DNA of 33,950 nucleotides, taken from assembly GCA_029251005.1 (NCBI GenBank), contig JAQXEE010000135.1:1-33950 (forward strand), read 5' to 3'. Shown here one piece after another: positions 16,963 through 24,800 of this stretch. Each line of letters opens with the position of its first letter. Position 1 is the stretch's first letter. The notes beneath the pieces were generated by a model. That model did not search any database, was not told the origin of the DNA, and saw only the letters and a list, made by a program, of their open reading frames with translations. A program made the position numbers and the translations under genes. This DNA is from Flavobacteriales bacterium. GTDB taxonomy: Bacteria > Bacteroidota > Bacteroidia > Flavobacteriales_C > GCA-002722245.

Positions 16963-17523
16963 TTAGATTAATTGATTGTCAATTAAATATTTAACTTTTA
17001 AAATTCCCATGACACTTATCGAGTCAGTGATTTCACCTTTTAAAACCATTTGAAAAACCTCTTGAAAAGGAACTTTTTTTACAATTAATTCTTCTTCAGG
17101 ATCAGGGTGGTTCTCGAACTCTGTTAGTTCTTGGGCTAAAAATAATTCGCCATATTCATCGGAAACGGAGTTGGATAAATGGAAGGTTTGAATCATTCTC
17201 CATTTATTTGCTTTCAATCCTACTTCTTCCGAAAGTTCTCGTTTAGCTGTATTAATTGTTGCTTCTCCAATTGGTCCTCCTCCTTCAGGAATTTCCCAAC
17301 TGTATGCATTTAAGGGGAAGCGGTATTGACCTACAATCCATGTGTTGAGGTGTTTGTCAAGCGGTATTATTCCAATTGCTCTATTTTTGAATGCCACAGT
17401 ACCATAAACTCCTTCGTCCTTACTAGGGGTTAAGACAGTATGATGTTCCACTTTTATCCAAGGGTTTTCATAAACTTGTCGCGTAGAGGTTTTTGTCCAA
17501 GGATTTTTTACGGAGTCATTCAT
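16963..17523 (-). CDS. NUDIX hydrolase (ADP-ribose pyrophosphatase-like)
   Basis: This 186-residue cytoplasmic enzyme has a complete Nudix box: Gly81, five residues, Glu87, seven residues, then RELSEEVGL (95-103). That matches GX5EX7REUXEEXGU, and the metal-binding glutamates are intact. The preceding strand, VGQYRFPLNAYSWEIPEGG, is typical of ADP-ribose/nucleotide-sugar pyrophosphatases, which hydrolyse the diphosphate bond. It is the first gene of a three-gene minus-strand unit and starts at ATG 17523. A perfect 23-bp palindrome lies just upstream, shared with the divergent Smr gene. No winged-helix domain follows the Nudix domain, so it is not an NrtR-type regulator. Confidence 0.92.
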   Translation of the reverse strand: MNDSVKNPWTKTSTRQVYENPWIKVEHHTVLTPSKDEGVYGTVAFKNRAIGIIPLDKHLNTWIVGQYRFPLNAYSWEIPEGGGPIGEATINTAKRELSEEVGLKANKWRMIQTFHLSNSVSDEYGELFLAQELTEFENHPDPEEELIVKKVPFQEVFQMVLKGEITDSISVMGILKVKYLIDNQLI

Positions 17524-17535
17524 ACAAGATGTTTT

Positions 17536-17558
17536 TATTAACTTTAGTAAAGTTAATA
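17536..17558. promoter_or_regulatory. Perfect 23-bp palindrome between divergent genes
   Basis: Arms TATTAACTTTA (17536-17546) and TAAAGTTAATA (17548-17558) flank a single G at 17547. The element lies 13 bp upstream of the NUDIX start and 29 bp upstream of the DUF2027-Smr start, in a 64-bp divergent intergenic region. The position and symmetry suggest an operator for a dimeric regulator of both genes. No T-run follows on either strand, which argues against a terminator. Confidence 0.55.
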
Positions 17559-17587
17559 TTAGTACTCAGGAATTAAAATTATAATCG

Positions 17588-18634
17588 ATGGAATTACAAA
17601 TTGGTGATAGTGTGAGTTTTTTGAATGAAAAACTAGATGGAGTAGTTTCAAAAGTAATCGATAAAAAGTCAGTAGAGGTTACAACTACAGACGGTTTTTC
17701 AATTCCTGTATTAATTTATGAATTGGTGAAAACAGGTTCTGGAAACAATAGTTCATCAAAGTCTAATAATGTAACAACTCGAACGATTGATTCAAACGAG
17801 GTTACAATAGGATCGACCCATATTCCACAAAGAAGTTCGTTGGAGAAAAAAGAATATTTATGTTTTTCTAAAAATGATTCTAAATTAACGGATTTGTTTA
17901 TACTAAATAACACTGGGTATTCTCAATTTTTTGCAGTCCGAATTAATAAAGGCGGAGAATGGGTTTTAATCTACTCAGGGAAAGTGAATAAGCAGAGTTA
18001 TGTTTTTGTGAGTTCATACAATGACGGTGAACTCGATGGTTTTGGTAAGGTAAAAGTTGACACATTAAATATTGATTTTTCAGTAAAAGAACATCAGTTA
18101 CCAAAATCAGCAGAGATAAAAATAAAGCTAGTTAAGTTTTACAAGGATTCTTCATATTCAAGTGTTCCAATTATTGAGAAGAATGCTGTGCTAATAGATG
18201 CTTCAGGTGAAAGTGTTGAAGCTTTAGCGAATAACGAAGAGTTATTAAAAGAGGTTGAAAAAATAACACCAGAAGTAATCTCAAATCAACAAAAGTTAAA
18301 AGGATTAAAAATCATAGGTAAAGTAGATTTGAACCAAGGAAAAAGAGAACGTAATAGAGATGAAATTGACTTACATATTGAAAAATTAAACATCAATACA
18401 AAAGGGAAGTCTAACGGTGAAATTGTTCAAATTCAACTTAATGAAGCGAAAGATTTCTTAGATAAATCGATGTTAGCAGGTAAAAAAGAAATTGTATTGA
18501 TTCATGGTGTTGGAAATGGAAGATTAAAAACAGAAATCATCAAAATGTTAGGTGGGTATTACGGAATTAAATCCGAAAAGGCTGATGCACGTAAATTTGG
18601 TGATGGCGCAACTTTAGTTCATTTAAAAGGATAA
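17588..18634 (+). CDS. DUF2027 / Smr-domain protein
   Basis: A 348-residue protein with an N-terminal DUF2027-like part (MELQIGDSVSFLNEKLDGVV, a small beta fold at about 1-50 followed by a polar linker). A middle beta domain spans about 85-205, and the C-terminal Smr domain about 255-348. The Smr motifs are DLHIE (261-265) and HGVGNG (306-311), corresponding to the LDLHG and HGxGxG motifs of MutS2-type Smr nucleases. The first motif has Ile where glycine is usual. Smr domains nick DNA or cut RNA in other proteins; the role of the DUF2027 fusion is not known. The ATG is at 17588. Its stop is separated from the mltG start by one base, so the two genes are translationally close-coupled. Confidence 0.85.
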   Translation: MELQIGDSVSFLNEKLDGVVSKVIDKKSVEVTTTDGFSIPVLIYELVKTGSGNNSSSKSNNVTTRTIDSNEVTIGSTHIPQRSSLEKKEYLCFSKNDSKLTDLFILNNTGYSQFFAVRINKGGEWVLIYSGKVNKQSYVFVSSYNDGELDGFGKVKVDTLNIDFSVKEHQLPKSAEIKIKLVKFYKDSSYSSVPIIEKNAVLIDASGESVEALANNEELLKEVEKITPEVISNQQKLKGLKIIGKVDLNQGKRERNRDEIDLHIEKLNINTKGKSNGEIVQIQLNEAKDFLDKSMLAGKKEIVLIHGVGNGRLKTEIIKMLGGYYGIKSEKADARKFGDGATLVHLKG

Positions 18635-18635
18635 A

Positions 18636-19663
18636 ATGAAAAAGTTTTTGAAGTTTTTGAGTGCTATTGGGCTAGTCTTATCAATGGCCGTTGTTTATAT
18701 TTATTTCGAGGTTTTTGAAAAAGATATTGAAACAGGAGATGAAAAATCTGTTTTGTTTTTTATTAAATCATCTGATGGTGTTGAAGATGTAGTTTCAAAT
18801 TTAGACTCTTTGGGAATTGCTTCTAAAAGTGAATTTGGATGGTTAGCCGAATTAAGACATTTATCAGGAAATAATATATACCCAGGAAGGTACACATTGA
18901 AATCAACGATGACTTACAGTGATTTGGTGATTTATTTACGATCAGGTCAAATAGATGAAATAACGATTACCTTCAATAATGTTAGAACTTTAGAACTTTA
19001 GATCAGTTAGCGAAAAAAGTTTCAAGTCAAATAGAAGCTTCAGAAGCATCTATTCTAAACGAATTAAAAGAATCGGAAAAGTATGGCTATGATAAATCAA
19101 CTTTCTTAGCGGTATTTATTCCGAATACTTACAAAATGTACTGGAATACTTCTGGAGAGCAATTTGTAAAAAGGATGGTAGCTGAACACAAACGTTTTTG
19201 GAATGAATCACGTTTGGCAAAGGCTAAGAAAATGAATTTAACACCAGTTGAAGTAAGTACTTTAGCTTCTATTGTTCAGAGTGAACAAAACCTTCATAAA
19301 GATGAGTGGCCTATTATTGCTGGCCTTTATTTTAATAGATTACAGAAAGGAATAAAACTACAGTCTGACCCTACAGTTGTTTACGCTTGGGGTGATTTCA
19401 CATTAAAAAGAATTTATTACAAACATCTGAAAATAGATTCAAAATACAACACCTATAAGTATATAGGCCTGCCTCCAGGACCTATTCGAGTTCCAGCAAG
19501 TGGTGTATTAGATGCTGTTTTAGGATATCAAAAGCACAAGTATATATTTATGTGTGCTAATCCCGAGTTTTCAGGTAAACATGCCTTTGCGAGAACAAAT
19601 GCAGAGCATGAAAAAAACGCGCGAAAATATCGAGCGTTTTTAAAGAGAAATAATATTCATTAA
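18636..19663 (+). pseudogene. mltG: Endolytic transglycosylase MltG, broken by an 8-bp tandem duplication
   Basis: MltG cleaves nascent peptidoglycan strands at the inner membrane. The first part (18636-19001) gives an N-terminal membrane helix (about 6-24) and a LysM-like domain, but ends at a TAG at 18999. The second part continues in another frame from about 19002 and runs to 19663. It holds the lytic domain, including LASIVQSEQ, with the expected catalytic glutamate in SEQ, then FNRLQKGIKLQSDPTVVYAW and GLPPGPIRVPASG. The break is caused by GAACTTTA repeated exactly (18985-18992 and 18993-19000). Removing one copy restores NVRTLDQLAKKV and an uninterrupted 339-residue protein, the size of E. 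coli MltG (340). It may be a true mutation, a slippable switch or an assembly error. Confidence 0.9.
18982..19002 (+). repeat. 8-bp tandem duplication inside mltG
   Basis: The unit GAACTTTA occurs twice in tandem (18985-18992, 18993-19000), and the period-8 pattern runs from 18982 to 19002, about 2.6 units. The extra copy shifts the frame and creates the in-frame TAG at 18999-19001. Confidence 0.95.
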
Positions 19664-19720
19664 TCAACAATTTATAGACACTATTTAAGTTATTATTGAA
19701 TAATTACTATCTTTCATTCT

Positions 19721-20800
19721 ATGCGAATTTTAAGCGTACTAATAGGTTTAATGATCAGCTTCTCAAGTTATGCTCAAATTGGAGGTAAGTCCACTTATCA
19801 ATTTCTAAATCTCATTTCATCCGCTAAAGTAGCTTCGATGGGAGGATACGCTATTGCTATTCCTGACGCAGATTTAGAAATGGCGTACTTTAATCCAGCA
19901 TTAATAGATTCATCAATGCATCAAGAGTTGAGTTTAAATTACGTTAATTATTTCTCGGATATAAATTACGGATTTGCAGGTTACGGTCATACCCATAAGA
20001 AATACGGAACTTTCGTTGCTTCTGCTAAATACATACATTACGGTAATTTTATTCTAGCTGACGAAGCTAGTGTAATTACTGGAGAGTTTACAGTAAGTGA
20101 AACAGCATTAAACTTAGGTTGGGCCAATAAGTACAAATATGGTTTAAAGTACGGAGTAAACGTAAAGTTGGTTTATTCCAGCTTTTACGATTATCAATCC
20201 TTTGGTGGACTAATTGATTTTGGCGGTACATGGAGTCAACCAAAGTCCGGGTTATTTGCAGCCTTAGTTGTGAAAAATATTGGTAGTCAATTTACAACTT
20301 ATACACCTGGAAATTTTGAACCAATGCCATTTGAGATTCAGTTTGGAGTTTCTAAGAAACTTAAACACGCACCTTTTCGATTTAGCGGGAACCTCCACAA
20401 TTTAGAAGTTTTGGATTATTATTACGATAGTCCAAATGAATTAGAAACATCAAGTTTATTTGGAGCTGAAGTTCCTCAGGAGGAGGGCTCACATTTAGCG
20501 GAAAGTATCTTTAGACACTTTTCAGTAGCTGCCGAATTATTATTAACTGAAAACCTTAATGTAAGAATTGGGTATAATCATCAAAGACGAAGCGAAATGA
20601 AATTGCGAGAAGGTTCAAAATCAGGAGCTGTGGGTTTTAATTTTGGTATTGGAATTAAACTCAAAAAATATAACATAGATTACGGTAGAAGTGTTTATTC
20701 TTTAGCAGGAACGACTAACCATTTGTCTATTTCCACTAACTTTTCAGAGTTTGTTTCTAAAGAGAAAAAAGTGGAAGTGGCAGAGCCAATTAAACAATGA
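19721..20800 (+). CDS. porQ: Type IX secretion system protein PorQ
   Basis: This 359-residue outer-membrane beta-barrel protein has a signal peptide (MRILSVLIGLMISFSSYAQ). The mature part opens IGGKSTYQFLNLISSAKVAS, then MGGYAIAIPDADLEMAYFNP, which is the PorQ start pattern. Alternating beta-strands run to the end. PorQ belongs to the attachment side of T9SS, working with PorU, PorV and PorZ to anchor cargo on the cell surface. The next gene is cmk, overlapping by 4 bp (ATGA); porQ-cmk is a known gene order in Bacteroidota and strengthens the call. It implies that the organism has a T9SS and that secreted proteins with C-terminal sorting domains, perhaps the one at the right edge, exist. Confidence 0.9.
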   Translation: MRILSVLIGLMISFSSYAQIGGKSTYQFLNLISSAKVASMGGYAIAIPDADLEMAYFNPALIDSSMHQELSLNYVNYFSDINYGFAGYGHTHKKYGTFVASAKYIHYGNFILADEASVITGEFTVSETALNLGWANKYKYGLKYGVNVKLVYSSFYDYQSFGGLIDFGGTWSQPKSGLFAALVVKNIGSQFTTYTPGNFEPMPFEIQFGVSKKLKHAPFRFSGNLHNLEVLDYYYDSPNELETSSLFGAEVPQEEGSHLAESIFRHFSVAAELLLTENLNVRIGYNHQRRSEMKLREGSKSGAVGFNFGIGIKLKKYNIDYGRSVYSLAGTTNHLSISTNFSEFVSKEKKVEVAEPIKQ

Positions 20801-21495
20801 AAAAAATTACAATTGCAATAGATGGATTCTCATCATGTGGGAAAAGTACTTTAGCTAAACAGTTAGCTAGACGTCTATCCTATTCTTATGTCGACACTGG
20901 AGCTATGTTTAGAGCTGTTGCTTTGTATTGTTTGCGCAATGGTTTAATTAAAGAAGATGGTACTAAGGTTTATAAAATTAAAGAGTTTTTAGATGAGATA
21001 ACTGTTGGCTTTGTTTTTAATCCAAAAGTAGGATATGCTGAGGTTACTTTAAATGGTGAAAACGTCGAATCTGAAATTAGAAATTTAACAATAAGTAAAA
21101 TCGTCACAAAGATTTCGGGAATAAAAGAGGTTAGAGAAAAGTTGTTGGTGTTACAACAAGCTCTAGGGAAAGATAAAGCTGCTGTATTGGACGGTCGTGA
21201 TATTGGAACAGTGGTATTTCCTGATGCAGAATTGAAGATTTTTATGACTGCTGATACTATAGTTAGAGCTAAAAGAAGGTTGTCAGAATTGAAGAGTAAA
21301 GGTCATAAAGTGACTCTAGAGGAAGTAGAGGAGAATTTAAAACTTCGTGATTACAGTGACACTAATCGAGAGGAAAGCCCTCTAGTTCAAGCAAAAGATG
21401 CTATAGTTATTGATAACTCAAATTTGTCTAGAGAAGATCAATTATTTATGATTGATGCATTAGTTCAACAACGTATTTTAAAAGAAGATAATTAA
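20797..21495 (+). CDS. cmk: Cytidylate kinase
   Basis: Cmk phosphorylates CMP/dCMP to CDP/dCDP with ATP in the cytoplasm. At 232 residues it has the usual size (about 225-230). The P-loop GFSSCGKST is at 10-18, the nucleotide part YVDTGAMFRAVALYC follows, and DGRDIGTVVFPDAELKIFMT sits at about 132-151, all typical of Cmk. The lid region DYSDTNREESPL is near residues 188-199. The start ATG overlaps the porQ stop by 4 bp, so translation is coupled. It sits one base upstream of a small lipoprotein gene. Confidence 0.97.
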   Translation: MKKITIAIDGFSSCGKSTLAKQLARRLSYSYVDTGAMFRAVALYCLRNGLIKEDGTKVYKIKEFLDEITVGFVFNPKVGYAEVTLNGENVESEIRNLTISKIVTKISGIKEVREKLLVLQQALGKDKAAVLDGRDIGTVVFPDAELKIFMTADTIVRAKRRLSELKSKGHKVTLEEVEENLKLRDYSDTNREESPLVQAKDAIVIDNSNLSREDQLFMIDALVQQRILKEDN

Positions 21496-21496
21496 T

Positions 21497-21844
21497 ATGA
21501 AGCATTTATTGAATTTAAGTTTAGCCTTATCTGTTGTTTTAATTGCTGCTTGTACTAAAGATGAAGTTACAGAGGATCAGCCTAATAAAGACTGCTTAAC
21601 AGCATATACTTATGATGCCGATATTTCAATGATCATAAATGACAATTGTGTTTCTTGTCACTCGGGAGAACAGCCACCCAGGTTAACCAATTACTCTGAA
21701 GTTATTAATTCCATTGAGCATGTGAAGGCAGAAGCAATCACAGAAAAAACAATGCCTCAAATCGATAATTTACCAGCACCATTAAGTGATTCAGATATAG
21801 AGAAGTTAAATTGTTGGATCAATCAAAATACACCTGAAAATTGA
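21497..21844 (+). CDS. Small lipoprotein with a single CxxCH haem-binding motif
   Basis: A 115-residue protein with a lipobox, LIAAC (Cys19), so it is likely a membrane-anchored lipoprotein. The mature part has one haem c motif, CVSCH (51-55), in the form DNCVSCHSG, and a possible distal ligand in EKTMPQ (Met86). It ends SDSDIEKLNCWINQ, where the pattern of a final helix with LxxWI is common in small cytochrome c domains of Bacteroidota and Planctomycetota. It probably carries electrons outside the inner membrane, but its partners are unknown. It begins one base after cmk. A second c-type cytochrome gene lies about 6 kb downstream. Confidence 0.82.
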   Translation: MKHLLNLSLALSVVLIAACTKDEVTEDQPNKDCLTAYTYDADISMIINDNCVSCHSGEQPPRLTNYSEVINSIEHVKAEAITEKTMPQIDNLPAPLSDSDIEKLNCWINQNTPEN

Positions 21845-21896
21845 TTAATTTTTCACAGGGAACTTTTTAAGCAATCAATCGTAAAATGGGGCTAAC

Positions 21897-24800
21897 ATGC
21901 TAAAAACGGCAATTTCAGTAGGCGTTAATATGGTTAAACGTTTGATCGCAAAAATATTATTGTGTGTATCTATTTTAACAGGACATTTAGGTGCTCAAAC
22001 CTTGCCCAATGAGATAATCCCAGTTTCCAAGGAGGTAAAGCCCTCTATAGGTTTGGGTGTTGGTTTTTTGAATTTTTATGGTGATGTTAATAGTATAGGT
22101 AACCAAAACTCATTAATTAATCAATTTGCTTACGAAGTTCATGTTGCTCGGAAAATTAACGATTACTCTGATTTAGGATTTAGCTTTTTAACAGGTACGA
22201 TTTTAGGAAATGAAAAAAGTGCTGATCGAAATTTAAATTTCAAAACTCAAATATATTCTTTAGGGTTTTATGCAACCTATAATTTAGATTATTTTCTTAA
22301 TTTCTCAAAAGTATTAAATCCCTACGTTACTATTGGTTTTGAAAGCTTCGAGTATAATAATAAAGGAGATTTAGTAGATGCAAACGGAGCTCCCTATCAT
22401 TATTGGGATGATGGGACTATAAGAAGCTTAGATCAAAGTTCACCTTTGGCTTATCAGGCGTCATTAATGCAAAGAGATTACCGATATGAAACTGATTTAC
22501 GATCAGAAAATTTAGACGGTTTTGGTAAATATGCTCAGTTAGCAATTGGAATCCCAGTTGGTTTAGGCTTTAACTTTAATGTATCAGATCGTCTTTCTTT
22601 TAAATTTAATACAACATTCCATTATACTTTTACTGATTTAATTGATAACCTAAGTAAAGACGGTAATGGTAATCGAAAAGGGAATGAGATGAATGATTAT
22701 TTTACCTATAATTCGGTTTCTGTTCATTATGACTTACTTAGTTCTCCACCAAAAACAAATCCTGAAGCTTTTTATTTCCCAGATTACTTTATATTAGATA
22801 TGGCTGATCAAGATGGCGATGGCGTTGTTGATGGATTAGATATTTGTCCTTTTACACCAAAAGGTATTAAGGTTGACGATGAAGGTTGTCCACTTGATGA
22901 TGATAAAGATGGTGTCCCAAATTATTTAGACAGTGAATCCGCAACGGTAGATTCTTCATTCGTTAGTGCAAAAGGTAAAGCATTAACAGATGCTGATTAT
23001 TATAATCAATACCTGAGGTATATAGATTCTGCGCCAATTCCATTAGAGATTTTATATAAAATCGCAGGAGAACCAGAGAAGACGGCTCAGTACAGGATAT
23101 TATTAGGAGAGTTTTCGGGTAGATTACCAGAAGGTTTGGCAAGGAAGTTTTTAGAAGAAGGAGATGTTATTGGTACTTTAAATACGGATAACAACACCGC
23201 TTATTTAACCCAAAAATATTTGTCGCTAGATGATGCAAAACAAAGAAAGTCTGAACTACTAAGCAAAGGTTTCCCTCAAGCAACAATAGTCATATGGGAA
23301 AGTAGCGAGTATTTTACACTAAAAGAATGGGAAGAAAGGAGTAAAAAAGATCTTAAAGGTAGATTTAAAGAGCATTATCAAAATAAAGAACAGTTAGAAG
23401 GATTATATGCTGTTAAATTAGGAGAGACTGAAGCTGATGCGCAAACAGTTGATAAAACAAAATTTTTTGAATATGAAGATGTAGTTGTTTTGGATGGAGA
23501 TACGAATAAAAAGAATTATGTTATCGGCCCATTTATTGATAAGGTAGGGGCTAAGCAATTATTAGCTGACGTAGATCGTAAGAAATTCCCAAATGCTGAA
23601 ATCGTTAAAGTTAGAAATGGAAAGGCGATTGAAATTGGTATAGAGGTTTCTGATGTTGTTCCTAATTTATCACCCGAGGGGGCTAAATCTTGGAATGAAG
23701 ACCGGAAAAAACCAGTTCAAGAAAAAGAAAACATACTTGCAAATCTAAATGGGAATTTAGTGATTGACTTTGGAACAGCGAATGATCCAAAAACAAAAGC
23801 TGTGTTAAATAAAATAAAGTCAGAGAAAGTTGTTGTAGAGGTTAAAGATGAAAACGGTGATGTTAGAATCATTACAAAAAATTCGCAATCAGAAAGTTTT
23901 ATCCGAAAAGAAGTAGAGAGGTTAAATACCCAAAATATTCCAGCAAAAGTAGTTAGAGTTGAGGATGGTGTTTTAAAACCTGTAGATGACGAGGATTTAA
24001 GAGAGGCTGAAAATAAAAATATTGTATCTAACTCTTTAATTAAAGAACAGTACGAGAAAAAAGAAAACTTTTTAAGTAAACTAGAAGATGCGATTGTAAT
24101 AGATTTTGGAAAAGTAAGTAATCTAAAAACGTTAGCAATTAAAGAGAAGATAAAGGCAAAACAAGAAGTTGTTGAGGTCACAACTGCTGACGGTAATACT
24201 AAATTAATCACAAAAAATCCTCAAAGTGAAAGTCAGACTGAAAAAGTATTAATAGAATTAAAATCTGATAATATAGAGGCTACTGCGGCAGTTGTAAAAA
24301 ACGGTAATTTGATACCTGTTAATTTAGGAAAAGATTTAGTTGAACAAAAAAAGTCGCTTGATCAATTAGAAAATAATGTAGCTGTTAACTTTGACAAAAT
24401 CGAGACCCAAGCAGAAAAAGAGTCGTTTGAAAATTTCACATCAAGTGATGATTTCACTGAAGTAATTGATGGTGAAGGGAATAAGTGGTTAGTGTCTAAG
24501 AATAATGATGGTAATAAGCAAGCTGTTAATGAAGTAAATGAATTAGCTAGCGAAAATGTCAAGATCGGTAAAGTTTTAAATGGTAAAGTCATACCATCTA
24601 AAAGTCAACCGACTAAAAATAATTTATCTGATGGTATTTTATCAAAATTAGAGAACGCTTTTGTGATTGATTTTGGTAAAATAGATGATCCTAAAACTCA
24701 AGCAGCGAAGAAGAAAATCAAGTCTGTTCAGGATGTTGTTGAAGTGACAACTAAAACTGGTGAATCAAAGTTAATTTCCAAAAACCCTCAAAGTAATACT

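Noticed and set aside
17536-17558. Palindrome upstream of the NUDIX gene as a terminator
   Set aside because: It lies between two divergent starts and has no T-run on either strand.
19690-19720. TATCTTTC upstream of porQ as a promoter
   Set aside because: The last base departs from TAnnTTTG, spacing to any TTG is too short, and it would start transcription at the ATG; too weak to list.
23717-24211. 164-codon minus-strand frame inside the SPOR-array gene
   Set aside because: Composition is Ser/Phe/Thr-rich as expected from the antisense of a Lys/Glu-rich repeat region; the sense frame is clearly coding.
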